Assembly (NCBI GenBank): GCA_964036295.1
Contig: OZ038463.1
Coordinates: forward strand, 27,577,069-27,641,068
Length of the DNA: 64,000 nt
Reading direction: 5' to 3'
From: Plumapathes pennacea
Taxonomy: Eukaryota > Cnidaria > Anthozoa > Antipatharia > Myriopathidae
Made by a program: the position numbers and the translations under genes. Below the pieces are notes generated by a model that did not search any database, was not told the origin of the DNA, and saw only the letters and a list, made by a program, of their open reading frames with translations. The number at the start of each line of letters is the position of its first letter. The first letter of the stretch is position 1. Positions 10,567 to 22,853 of this stretch are shown one piece after another.

Positions 10567-10931
10567 TTAAGCCGAATTTAAGGGGGTCTTCGTTTTGTAG
10601 TTTTGGTGGGGGTAAACTATAAAACGAAGACCCTGATCAATTTCTAAGATATGCGCGTTCCTAGTGTTTTTAGTTGCTGAAATATAGTTTTCGAGCGCAT
10701 TTGAGGTTGTTTACGAAACTTTGAGCCGAATTTAAGGGGGTGTTCGTTTTGTAGTTTTGGTGGGGGTAAACTATAAAACGAAGACCCTGGTTATTTCAAC
10801 GCTGAATGGTCTTTTCGTTGTATAAGTTATGTTTTACGACATGTTGTGACTTTTTGTGATGATACAACAGAAAAAAAGGGGGGTCTTCGTTTTTGGGTCT
10901 TCGGTCTTCGGTCTTCGTTTTATAGACACCC
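10567..10931 (-). repeat. Right inverted end of the Mutator-like element
   Basis: Reading in reverse, this matches 6289-6750 in order: short GAAGACC repeats, the T tract, 'ctgttgtatcatcac', 'ccattcagcgttgaaataac', then about two 154-bp units of the type with 'tttcgtaaacaacctc'. The two ends therefore share a head but differ in unit number. Confidence 0.9.
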
Positions 10932-10984
10932 TTCCCTAATGTATTTGTGTACCTGTGTACTGGCATACCCATTTTCTTTGTAGT

Positions 10985-11405
10985 GTTCCAGCTTGAGGCT
11001 GCAGAATTTCTGCACCTGTATTCCAGCCTGAGGTCGCAGAATTTCTGCGACCATTGTTTTAGCTTGAGGCTGCAGAATTTCTGCGGCCTATGTTCCAGCT
11101 TCAGGTCGCAGAATTTCTGCGACCAGTGATCTAGCCTGAGGCTGCAGAATTTCTGCGGCCTATGTTCCAGCCTGAGGCTGCAGAATTTCTGCAGCCTATG
11201 TTCCGGCCTGAGGTCGCAGAATTTCTGCGACCAGTGTTCTAGCCTGAGGCTGCAGAATTTCTGTGGCCTATGTTCCAGCCTGAGGCTGCAGAATTTCTGC
11301 AGCCTATGTTCCAGCCTGAGGCTGCAGAATTTCTGCAGTCTGTGTTCCAGCCTGAGGCTGCAGAATGTCTGCGGCCTGTGTTCCAGCCTGAGGCTGCAGC
11401 CTGAT
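10985..11405. repeat. 36-bp minisatellite with near-palindromic core
   Basis: About twelve units of 35-36 bp, each with GCTGCAGAATTTCTGC or GGTCGCAGAATTTCTGC, and spacer 'ctatgttccagcctgag'. The core is almost its own reverse complement. Because 36 is a multiple of three the array leaves a long open minus-strand frame (10796-11467), which I treat as an artefact. It starts about 45 bp after the Mutator-like element's right target duplication. Confidence 0.9.
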
Positions 11406-12126
11406 TTTGCTAGCCAAGGCTTGCAGAATTTAGCGGACATAGGATTGTACTTAGTGAGATTCATCAATTTTAAGAAACTTCCCAGGAGAAAGTTCGAAAT
11501 CTCCTTGCAAAGAAGTTGAAGAGATGTCGTCAGGTAAAAATGTGGTGCTGATCAGAACCTTTTGCGATATTTGAAAGCTATTCTATTCACCCCTTCAGTA
11601 TTCAATATATGTCATACTAGTTTTGCAGTCAGCTTCATTAACCCAGGATTCTATTAGCAACAGTGCAGTTCGGATTCTACTAGCAACAGTGCAGTTCGAT
11701 ATTCTTTTGCCTCCAAAATCCAAAGTAGTGGATAATTGGATATGTATACAGCAGCTTGCAGAAATGTTGAGCTTTGAAATAATATATCAGTATATACGAA
11801 TATTTAGAGTGCATTTTGGGATAGACTTTGATTCTAATTGCACACAAAAGCACACTAGTCCAGAAAGATACATCAGTGTAAAAATGTGAGGATTGTTGCA
11901 TATTTCTTTAATATGTTATTTGGCATGAAAAGGTAATGTGAAACGAAACTTTTCCCATATTGCAATTGATATCTCCACATTATGTTAAAGAAATACCTAT
12001 AATATGTGGCTAAATTTTCAACGCACAGTTTGAACTGCCGTACGCGTATAGTCACTGCTATCCTGCACAACTTAAAGAGGAGTATCTCCCAGTAGTAAAC
12101 CTCTCTAGTCTATGTTCTAAATTTTC
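11406..12126. other. Spacer upstream of the ROC-COR gene
   Basis: No gene seen. It probably includes promoter, 5' UTR or an upstream intron of the gene at 12127. There is a small tandem duplication near 11650-11700 ('ttctactagcaacagtgcagttcg'). Confidence 0.4.
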
Positions 12127-15100
12127 ATGACAATTCTTTCATCAGTCCCAGCGGAAATCCTCGCTCGAGGACCAAAGGCGGTTGAAGCTTTTCATAAAGC
12201 GCTCCGGGAAGGCAAAACCCGCGTCCGACGAGTCCCCATTATGATTATTGGTCAAGAAAGAGCAGGGAAAACAAGCCTTTTGAAATCCTTAAAAGGCGAG
12301 AAGTTTGACCCACAAGAAGAGAGTTCCAGAGGAATTGCAATTGATCCTTGTCACTGTAAAGTCACTCAAGAAGTCTGGAAGGCGGGAAAAAGTGACGACC
12401 AAGATGTCACAGCTGCAGTTTCGTTTGAACACCACGCTGCTGTGCTTACTTGTAAGTACTTGGTTGGATCGCAGGAATCTAGGAGCACTGACACGCTCGA
12501 CAGAGAAGAAAAACATGTTGCAGAATTGGAGAGCGATTTTGTTTTGAAACATGATTCTCAAGATGACAGTAATACTGGACAAGGATCAGGACCTGCTAGT
12601 CCTGATAGAGGAAGCTCTCCATTCGAGTCGGGGCTGAAAGATGTAAAAGAAGAAACGCAGGTGTATCCAGAGCAGCCGGATCTACTAGTGGATACTAGAG
12701 ATAACCCAGAAGTGCTGGAAGCAGCTGGAACTATGGCGACAAACAATGACACATCGACCAACCACAAATCAGATGTTCCTGAAGAGATCATTGCCTTGAT
12801 CGAAAAATTAATGCAAAAGAAAGAACTAGAAGATGACAGTGACATCTACTGCACACTATGGGACTTTGCCGGCCAGTCCGTGTTTTATACTACTCACTCT
12901 TTATTCCTGGCCCACGGAGCGATCTACCTTCTCGTCAACGACCTCAGTAAAAGTCCAGACCAAGAGGCAGATCCCCTGAGAAAGCAAGGCTTGTTCCGAA
13001 AGCCTTATGACGACTTTAACTTTGCGAAGACCAACTTAGATTTCCTTCACTACTGGATGACGTCCATCGCATCATTTGGCAGCAACGAGAACACTGCCAA
13101 CAAAGAGTCCTCTGTAAGCCTGCCGCCAGTAATTTTTGTTTCCACCCACGCCGATACATCTTTCGGCGACGCTTCACCAAGAGATTTGGCCAGAGACGTT
13201 TTTGGTAGTCTGCAGAAGAAACCATACAAATCTCACTTGGTGGATGATTTCTTTGTTGTAGACAACACTCGGTCGGGAAGCGGTGAAGAAGATAAGGAGG
13301 TCCCTCGACTTCGCGAGAAAATCCTAGAGTTATGCCGCGAGCTGCAGAAGTTGCAAAAGGACATTCCACTGAAATGGCTGAAGTTTGAAAAAACCCTGAA
13401 AGCTACTGTGCGCGAGGGTTTCCACAGCTTGAAGTTTTCCGAGGCAGAGAAAGTTGCTCTTGATGTGTGCGGCATCACTGACGAGAATGAATTCCGTGCG
13501 GTGTTGGACTTCCTCCATGACCACAGAATCTTGGTTCATTTTGACGACTCTGCTGAACTTGATGATCTGGTTGTGTTAGACCCCCAGTGGTTGATTGACA
13601 TCCTGAAGGAAGTGATAACAGTCAAGCCGTTTGAGTCGGAGCAGGGCGATTTTGTGGAGCATTGGAAAGAGCTTGAAGATTCTGGGATTTTGAAGAAAGA
13701 TCTCCTTGAGCATGTGTGGAGGGACTTGTTAAACCGACGGAACACCATCGAAGCACTTGTCTCTATCATGGAGAAATTCAACCTCATCTGCAGATGGTCT
13801 TCATCTACTTCGACGAAAGAGTATCTGGTTCCACACATGTTGAAGTCGCAGCCAGTCAACAAGGAACTAACAGAGCTTCTGTCATCAGCTGTGGTGCCTT
13901 CACTTTTTATCAAATTCCCCTGTGTTGAATACCCACAAGTTTGTTTTTCCTATCTCATGGTTTGCCTCATTAATGAGTGGAAGAAGGAACAGCCGTGCTT
14001 CCAGCGACCGAAGCTCTTCAGGAACTTTGTTAGACTCTTCCTAAATCCATTGGACAGCTCTTCTATTGTTTTGTTTTGCCACTCGTCTGTGATAGAAATT
14101 GCGCTTTGCGCACCCACCACCCCCTCAGCCTATTTTGTCGAGACGACGTGTGGCAGGGTAGTCGGAGTCTTGCGCCGGGTTCTAAACCACATGCGCCGAG
14201 AATGCCGCTGGCTGAAATCCATGTCGTATGAGCTGTGTTTCCGCTGCCCAGTATGCTGTGAAGGCGCGCTGCAGCTGTCGAATTGCGGTACTCATCACGT
14301 GATGGACTGCATCAAAGAAGATTGTGCGCACTTCTACTCCGAGAAAGAGCTGCAGAATGCTCAAGAGTCAATCAGATGTGAGAAGTCTGAAGTTGCCGTG
14401 AACACAAAGGTGTCACTCGAAAAATTTTCGCCTTGGCTTGAGGCAAGTACCTCCTCATAGAGTATCTTGATTGTTTTAAAAACATCATTAAGTCAAAACA
14501 TAGGCAATCCTTCACACAGTAATGAAGACCACTTTGTTCTACAGTCTCTAAATTGTTGATGAGCTTAACTCTTTAGCTACTGCTCAGCATCTTCCATCTG
14601 GAATCATCGAGAATGTTCGTTTAATAACCTACCTAGCTACCCATGAACCGAGTTTCCCCACCTGCATTACTTCTACATTAAACTGAGTTCCTGCCCAATT
14701 ACAGAGGACATTTTTTCTTTTATGTGGAATTTTCTGCCTGTTTATTTTACTCTTGTTATTTCTGCAGGGCAACAGTGAACACAAGAAAAACAGAACACAG
14801 GGTATGACCATAAATTTCACGTGTTATTTCCGGTATTAGCTTTCACTTTTGTCGTTTTATCATGATCAAAACAGTTACTCTCATTATAGCAATTTCGCTA
14901 TCCATTCTTTATACAACAGCCAAAATGGCTTTTTCCCTCCCAACTGACGTCTTACCTATGATGCAATCCGCTGACAAGGTCAATGTCGTACAGAGGGCGA
15001 CAGAACGTATTAAGTTTCTTTCGGTGCAAGACAACAGTGAACACAAAGGAAACGGAGCATAGGGTATAAACACGAAATTCATTTGTTACTTGGTTCCTTC

Positions 15101-17185
15101 TTCTGTTGTCCTTTTATCAAAACAGTTGCGTCCATCTTGTTTCAAAGCCGAGGTGTGCCTTGGTGATGTGGTGGTGGCATGTATTTTCTAGCCAACCCTA
15201 TTTTTTTATACAGCAGGAGAAATGGCTGTCTGCCTTCCAGATGACATCATGTCCGTTATGCAATCTGCTGACAAAGTAACAGTCGTACAGAGGGCGACAG
15301 AGCATCTACAGCTGGACGAAGCAGCACTTATAGAGCCAACTGCTGACACAAGACAGAAAGTCCGTGGTCTCGCTAACCTGATGAAGATGAGCAACAGAGC
15401 GGATGCTGTGCGACATCTGAGGACACTGGTACCAAGCGGAACCACAGGTCTGGAATTCAGATTTATTTTAGGTTTTCGGAATTTATGTTTAGGGAGTATT
15501 TTAAAGTTAGCAACATGGATAAACTCCTTAAGGCTAGCGATAATGTCTGTCGTTCATTTTATGTCATGAATTTCATTTAGACTTTTAGCATTTACTATAG
15601 GTATGATAACCCTACATAACGACTGTAGACCATTCTTTTTGGCATTGATTGTGTTTAACCAGACCGACTTTATTTAGTCCGTTTTGTCGTACAGATTGGA
15701 GTAGGTTGAGGCGGAATTAACAGAGCAGTAATGGAAAGAGCGGCACAAACTCTGGTCAAGAATACTCATAACATAAACAAAAAGGAAATCTGAAAATGGA
15801 AAAGACGCGTTTTTGGGCACTTCAGTTTGTCAGCTCTTTGCATGACACCGCTGTCATAAACATGTATTAAATTGTGTGGTACCACTAGAATTCAAAATTT
15901 TAAAATCACTGACATACCAATGGTTGGTGTTTTTCTTTTCTTTTTATCAACAAAAACTGTCATTGTTGGGGGCATCTTAGGGAGGCTATTGCCTTCCCAG
16001 GTCTCGCTTGGGTGAAGCTCTTTTCTGTGACGCTCTACTAACGTTTTACCATTTTACTTAGTTCTTATTGCAGACTATTAGCTGTATTTATGCCAAGGTT
16101 ATTCAAACGCTAACAACAATAGTTCATTATGTCGATCTAACAAGAAAATGGTTATTCAAAGAAAAGGACATAAACTCTGTTTGTCGATATATCACTTGCA
16201 GTAAAACGAAAGTCTCGTTTTTGAAGTGTGTTGTTGCTAAATATTTAATTGACTATCCAGACTTCTTTATTTTTTCCATCCCCTCTCAATTGCACGCTCG
16301 TGAATCCATTTCCATTCGCTTTGTAACCAGGCCCCTTGTTAGACGAGCGGTTATCAGTATGCATGATGCCTCACGAGGAAAGGAGAGAGCTTACAGTATT
16401 CCTGAGTGGTATGTAACTATTTCTACCTTTTGGAACTTTGTAAGAACTTTGCAGCGTTCGGTGAAAGTGTTCGTTCCAGTGAGAGGAAGTTCTGACTTTG
16501 TTCTTTATCAATTTTCTCTCAGCTCTGTCTCTTCCACCCCTATTCTCCTGTTTCAAGTTTTCGTAAGAATTTTTTAAATTAATGTCCCGACTCTATTTCA
16601 AGTTTTGGTCCTTAGTATGATAAATGATAAGAATATGTTAAACCAACACTTGCTAGTATTCAGGAGGTTTAATTGATACAGTTGCGAATTCGAATTTTTA
16701 GAGTAATCCTTTTGGCTTAGTCTTGTTATCGTATCTTATCGTACTTTGTGACGTTTTTCTTAAACTTGAACTTACATGCGACTGACTTCATCTAATATTT
16801 AAGAAATATAAAACGCTTGCCGTGTTTGCATAGTCTGAGGCAAACGCGAGAGGGAGTTTGGAAGAATGAGAAAGTTTGTGTAAACCCTAGCCATTTAATC
16901 CACGCTTTTGTGTAATCGTTTTGTGCTGCTGAAGGGCTTAAAGATCAAAAGTAGAATTTCCAACTTTGTTGTACTATTTATGTTTTAGCGGGAGAAGAAT
17001 GGAAAGACGTGGCTTCAAAACTGGGTCTGTCAAATGTTAAAATCCGTTTTCTCGACCGCCGAACTCGCAATCCTGCTGACGCAATGATGGACGAGTTGGA
17101 AGAGAGAAATCCGAACTGCACTGTGGGACACTTGTATGACGTGTTGGTGGAAAATGACATGGCCGTTGCGGCGGACATAATGTAG
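12127..17185 (+). CDS. ROC-COR GTPase with C-terminal death domain (multi-exon)
   Basis: A 777-codon exon opens at ATG 12127. It shows a P-loop (IGQERAGKTSLLKSL, residues ~41-55), the ROC switch motif LWDFAGQ (~244), a G4-like STHAD (~340), then a COR domain with VLDPQWLIDILKEVITV (~480). A low-complexity acidic insert sits between P-loop and switch, and the end has a Cys pattern CFRCPVCC. The frame runs to TAG 14460, but GAG|GCAAGT at 14443 is a textbook GC-AG donor. It joins in phase to exon 14768-14801, then to 15217-15447 (or its duplicate at 14920), then to a death-domain exon 16989-17185; each later junction is phase 1. Such ROCO proteins signal through GTP-dependent dimers, often in immunity or cell death. 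Upstream exons (LRR, ankyrin) could be missing. AATAAA at 17301 follows. Confidence 0.75.
14768..15447 (+). repeat. Tandemly duplicated small exons inside the ROC-COR gene
   Basis: A unit holding a 34-bp exon (GNSEHKKNRTQ) and the start of a helical exon (MAFSLPTDVLPMMQSADKV) is repeated about 270 bp downstream as DNSEHKGNGA and MAVCLPDDIMSVMQSADKV. The first copy of the helical exon is cut short after VVQRATER by the duplication join and runs into a stop. The second copy continues to VPSGTTG and a donor at 15448. In the second copy the small exon has an in-frame TAG, so splicing probably goes from 14801 straight to 15217. Confidence 0.65.
15448..16988. other. Intron of the ROC-COR/death-domain gene
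   Basis: The donor is CAG|GTCTGG and the acceptor TTTTAG|CGGG, both phase 1. It holds a ~95-bp sequence (15778-15870, 'ggaaatctgaaaatggaaaa' to 'gacaccgctgt') that recurs at 33253-33340 just before the other death-domain gene. An open stretch at 16068-16577 has no recognisable protein features. Confidence 0.55.
16989..17185 (+). CDS. Death-domain final exon of the ROC-COR gene
   Basis: The exon reads AGEEWKDVASKLGLSNVKIR, then AMMDELEERNP, CTVGHLYDVLVE and DMAVAADIM before TAG. The spacing of W, LGLS, the central Ala-Met helix, the T-[IV]-x-x-L helix and the closing VA-x-x-I matches helices 2-6 of a death domain. It should mediate homotypic binding to other death domains, presumably in an oligomeric signalling complex. 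Confidence 0.75.
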
Positions 17186-17300
17186 AGCTTGGTCTTCTCT
17201 ACTACGGTCACAAGGTCTGGGACCGAGATAAACTGACTGCGCTAACCCTTTTTGGTGGTAGCCTTGGCGGGTTTCGGTATAGATTCTTTGGACGGTTTTT

Positions 17301-17306
17301 AATAAA
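17301..17306 (+). terminator. Poly(A) signal AATAAA
   Basis: A consensus AATAAA lies 115 bp after the death-domain stop codon, in the expected place for 3' end formation of the ROC-COR gene. Confidence 0.5.
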
Positions 17307-17602
17307 AGAACAACTACATATGCAATTGAGATGTTTTCGAATGATTGCCAAAAGTAATCGTGTGACTGCTTTGGTAAATCAGGAACAAAAGCAAACCTGA
17401 TAGCAATCTTCTCACACGAGGAAACAGGCTGACGTCAGCGTTTTCTCGCACTGCCGATTGGTCTCTTCAAATTGAAACAGAACACAAAATAACTTCATTG
17501 ACTCCTGATTGGTTGAAAGTGTTTCTGAGAACCTTTGAGACTGGCAGTGAACTTGCTTTGGTTTTTGGTTTTACGAAGTCATCCACGCTAATGTGTCCAG
17601 CT

Positions 17603-18062
17603 TTAAAGTGCACATAAGCCCAAAAATGATATCTTTACAATCGAATCTACATGACGGAAATATGTTGACTATTAGAATAAGTCTGCGTTTTAACGCTGCG
17701 CCTTTGAGTTATAAAGGTTTATATTTTGAATATGGTAATGACGTCAAAGAAGGAACAATTTATTATACAAAATCTTGTTGGCAGAGATAATTGACATTTT
17801 ATCAACGTCCATTTTATATTTGAATTCTGTGTAAATGATTTTACCAAATACTTTGTATGAATCTGGAAACAGTTCCAATCACGAAGAGAAAGAAATAACA
17901 TTGAATTACTCCTTTGACGTCACGTCATTACCATATTCGAAATATAAACCTCTATAACTTATAGGCGCAATGTTGAAACACAGAAATAATCTAATAGTCA
18001 ACTATTCACTTTATGTAGAATCGATTGTGAAGATATCATTTTTGGGCTTATGTGCACTTTAA
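17603..18062. mobile_element. Foldback/MITE with ~150-bp arms
   Basis: TTAAAGTGCACATAAGCCC at the left is matched in reverse at the right end, and the arms stay similar for about 150 bp (17603-17752 and 17912-18062), including 'atattcgaaatataaacc' against 'ggtttatattttgaatat'. No coding potential. Confidence 0.8.
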
Positions 18063-18568
18063 TAGACATGCAATAGAACACCAGTTTTGGGGTATTGTAG
18101 GAACCCGTACATAGCGAAGCATATTGGTGTATTTTTATGTAATTTCCAGTGCCCTTTGGCTTGCTGGCTGTGTGAATCGAAGTTTCCAAGTAAATTTTAT
18201 TTTTTAGTACCTATTTCAACATATTGTTTATGCGCCTGGTCCTGCATGCTGGGGTTTTTTGTGGTTAATAGTTTAGCTGGTTATAATGCGGGATATTGCA
18301 GCTTTACTGACTCTACTGCCAGAATGAAATTTTCTCTTACTTTTGGTTGATTCTAGTAACTTTCACCAAAACTTTACTGATGATGAAAACTAGGTATCTT
18401 GATCAACACCTGCCAGTTTTGAAGTTATACAGAGTAGCAGTGTGTATACTTGTGTCTACACGGTGTACAATTGTGTTTACGCAGTGTGAGCTGTAAGTAA
18501 ATCATGATTTACATACATTTCTTCTCTATTTACACAGCATGTTAAATAATACTTCATATAACATTTTA
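18063..18568. other. No gene seen; TTTACA-rich flank
   Basis: AT-rich DNA. Around 18430-18560 it has a passage ('gtgtgtatacttgtgtct', 'tttacacag') that recurs on the other side of LR copy 2 at 21720-21800, so copy 2 sits between two related flanks. Confidence 0.4.
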
Positions 18569-21500
18569 TTGCTTGTGACGTCACAAGCTATAAAATGCAG
18601 CGATTTTTTTTTTTTTTCTGGGTTAGAGATCTGCATGCGATGATTGGTTGATATTATCATGTGATTTGTGATGACGTTGTGATCACGTGACTTGTCGAGC
18701 AAGCAGTTTCGCCATTTTGAAGACAGCAAGTTGCTTGCCTTAGTTGGCTCTGTGGATTATTTTATGGACCGCTCATCTTACTTACAAACGCATACGCCGG
18801 CTGCGGTACACCCATACTAAATTTCATTGAGCGGTTTTGGCTTGGGTCGGTCCGTTCAGCCTCAAAAGCCACATTGAAAGCCATGAAAGCAAATGCAATG
18901 AATTTATCAATGAACTGCATAACTATGCACAACTGTACAGAAATGTACGAAGAATCTAATATCCAGAACCTTGAGAACTTGAAGGAACAAGCTGAACGAA
19001 GGCGCTCGAGATACAAAGACGAGAACCTGTGTAAAGACGGCGATTCTTGACAAGCGCTTGATAGCGGATTATATGGAACTCTTTAGTATGAGGGTGAACT
19101 TGAAGGTACTTTGTATTCTTTTACTTTGTATTATTCTTGCTGATACAAGTAAAGCGTCAGAAAATCTGACTTTTGTTTGGAATCAAAATTTCACTCTGCG
19201 TGCATTTATGTTGTTGTTGCGAGATTTTGGCTCGGTGCCATGAAGGTCAAACAATCAGTGGAACAGATGGCGTTATTATTTGAAAATTAGGAAATGGCTG
19301 AGGAAAAAGTGACCGTTGGTAGATCTTGCTTCGCTCAGTTTTATTGTATTCCCATAAATGTTTATGTGAAAGAAAACCGAAGTCCTCCAAGACGAAGTCG
19401 TGAGCCAAGCCACGTACCATTGAATTACCTTTCACGCATTTTGAACAAGAGTAGAAAAAGCAGGCGACTAATACAAGAATACATTTCAAAGAATGTCCCA
19501 AAGTCGTCAAAAGTTCATGATTATACCCGAGCTTACGTACTTCACAATGCTAATACGTTCCGTGAACGTGCATGTAAACAACATGGAAACAATAAAAAGC
19601 CACAGATGGAAATGGAAAGAGAAAATTAGGATCAATAAACCATCGCTGCGAGAAAGCTAGAAGCTCAAAAAGAAGATTGCCAAAAGTAACCGAGGTGCTA
19701 AGATACGTTTGTATTTTAAAATGTGTTAAAACACAGGCATTGCAAGATCAGACGTATTCAGAGATCAAAATCACAGAACCAAGTACAATGGGTTTTCTCT
19801 GTCAAGGGATATAGAAAAAAATTCCGGTCCTTTAGTTGTTGATCCAAACAAAACGATCATCGGTTGGCTTTCTGGATGCACGGAAGCCATACTTTAGGAG
19901 CGATTTTGGCTTGCATTGTTTTTAAGCGTCGGAAGACTTGAAAATAGCCGTACCCAAATGTTTCATGTGTTACCAGCGGGACCCCCGTAAAGTACGAAGG
20001 GTTGTGTTTTGCAAATGCTCGATTATAGATACCGCTTCAACCAATGTATCTGTGTTCTGAGCAATATTTGTGTGAAAGAACATCGAATAAGTAGTAGAAG
20101 ACGTGTCGAAACTTGATAGAACTTGAACTTTTCCCTGCGGGCAGAGCGTCTCCCTTTGTCGGAAACTCTGCGGCTTTGTGTAACGCGCGGCGTATACGAA
20201 CAGTCGGCGTTTAACTTCGTTTTGCGTGCAATAAAGGTTCTTTGTTTATTGTCTGAGGATATTGAATTACTAATAGGATTGAGGCAAATATCACGCGAGA
20301 TTAAGATACAAGATCTGTCAATGAAATGTCACGAGCATAATATCATAGAACGGGGAATCCCGAATCATCAGCTACTTAGCTTTCACTCACGCCGCTTTAA
20401 CAAAAGCAGGAAAGACCGGCAGGCGATTACATCAAGAATATTTGTCACTGAATACCTCGAAGTCTTCAAGGTTGATATCCGACTATCCGAGCCGTAATGT
20501 TCGCTCCACAAGCCCGTGATGCACGCCTTTGTTGTCACGGTATTCAAACGTCTGCAGCTTCCGATAGAGATTAATTTCGTATCGACCCAGAATTTTGCGT
20601 TAAAGCTTAATGCATAGCAGTCTTGAACATATTAGTGATCAGACTTGTACATGTAGGATGCGTAACGTCTGAGATGGCTTTTTCATACGAAGTAATTTCA
20701 TCATGGGAAGTGTCATGTTTTAGGCCCCGTCCACACTACGCCGGATAAATTTGAAAACGCAACTTTATTCTTACGGTTAGGAAAACGCTCTTCAAAGTGG
20801 ATAAATTTGAAAGCGCCGGCTTTGCGTTTTGGTGTGGACGAAAAACATTTTGAAAACGGAACTTTTCGAAAACCCTGACTCACGTGGCCACGTCAAGTGG
20901 TTTCAAAGATTGTCAGGGACGTTTGTAGAGCAATAACAATACATTTGGGCCCGGAAACATTTTATCCGTTTTCCAGTGTGGACGGAAAACATTTCTTGCG
21001 TTTTCAGAGTGAAAGTTGCGTTTTCAAATTTATCCGGCGTAGTGTGGACGGGGCCTTAATGTGCTACAGCTACTTGAACATGATGCACACGCTGGGAAGA
21101 TGAGATAAGGCTATTACGCTGTCTTACAGCTACTTAAGATGTCGGGTATTCCCCAGTCAATCCCATTACAAAATGACAACACAGTTCCTCCACAAAACAT
21201 GTCAGCTTGAAAATTCACTCAACAAGGTTGCCAGGTTGTATAGAAAGCGTCACACAAGTACTGTCACGTGCATCGGAAAGCAATGAAAACTGGGTTGTTG
21301 CAAACGAAGAATATTCCTACGGGGCCTTCGATAATTGTTTTCTCTCAATTATTATAATACACTTTTTCGTGAATATCTGTTTGACCAAAATTAGAAGAAA
21401 AGAGGGCAAGAAAAATAAAGGGAGCTCTTGGATCCGTCATTTGCAAAAACTGACTCGGCTATAATATCTTTTGCATATAAACGCACGACAAAAGTTCCTC

Positions 21501-21576
21501 TCCCGGGACCCCGCGTGTCTCTATTCATTGTACTAATGACGTCACAAGCGCACTGGCCACGGGCCTGTCTTGTTTA
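18569..21576 (+). repeat. Large repeat family LR, copy 2 (with nested MITE)
   Basis: This is the same unit as 610-3254, from the CRE palindrome to GGGCCTGTCTTGTTTA. It shares with copy 1 the 22-base loss that removes the first start codon, but shares with copy 3 the nested MITE at 20723-21055 and most point differences. Its second frame (from ATG 19073) has a TAG at 19287 (AATTAG where copies 1 and 3 read AATTGG), so it is dead. The third frame, ending FKVDIRLSEP, is open but has no early ATG. Confidence 0.85.
20723..21055. mobile_element. Harbinger-type MITE inside LR copy 2
   Basis: Ends GGCCCCGTCCACACTACGCC are inverted and extend about 40 bp (through 'ggataaatttgaaaacgcaac'). TTA flanks both sides (20720-20722, 21056-21058). 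LR copy 1 has the empty site with one TTA at 2766-2768. A 3-bp TTA duplication is the mark of PIF/Harbinger elements. Confidence 0.9.
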
Positions 21577-22709
<1,133 letters not shown>

Positions 22710-22711
22710 TT

Positions 22712-22846
22712 ATTCGATGGTTTAGCGCGTAATACGGGCCGGTATTTTACGAGTTGCTCGTATTTTTCCGAGCCCCGCCGCGGGGCGAGGAAAAATGCGA
22801 GTAACGAGTAAAATGCCGGCCCGTATGACGCGCTAAACCATCGAAT
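22712..22846. repeat. GC-rich hairpin, ~66-bp arms
   Basis: ATTCGATGGTTTAGCGCGT on the left pairs with ACGCGCTAAACCATCGAAT on the right, and pairing continues with few breaks through 'acgggccgg' to a GC-rich centre at 'gccccgccgcggggc'. It directly follows the TA run. Confidence 0.85.
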
Positions 22847-22853
22847 GAGGGAT

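Larger units (their letters stand above)
6289..10931 (+). mobile_element. Mutator-like element with 9-bp target duplication, kinase cargo and tandem-repeat ends
   Basis: The nine bases TTCCCTAAT occur immediately before (6280-6288) and after (10932-10940) this 4643-bp segment. The ends are inverted: left begins GGGTTGTCTATAAAACGAAG, and the right end read in reverse begins GGGTGTCTATAAAACGAAG, differing by one base. The inverted match runs for about 365 bp into both ends with few changes. A GGG start, very long inverted ends and a 9-bp duplication fit the Mutator (MULE) superfamily. No MULE transposase is visible inside. The interior carries a single intronless gene-like frame at 7861-9890, so it is a non-autonomous, cargo-bearing element similar in concept to plant Pack-MULEs. 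Confidence 0.85.

Noticed and set aside
10796-11467. Long open minus-strand frame of 223 codons
   Set aside because: It is made of a 36-bp tandem array plus the inverted end of the Mutator-type element; the period keeps stops out. No independent sign of coding.
16068-16577. 169-codon plus-strand frame
   Set aside because: No recognisable domain, lies within an intron with consistent splice phases on both sides, and has intron-like base composition.
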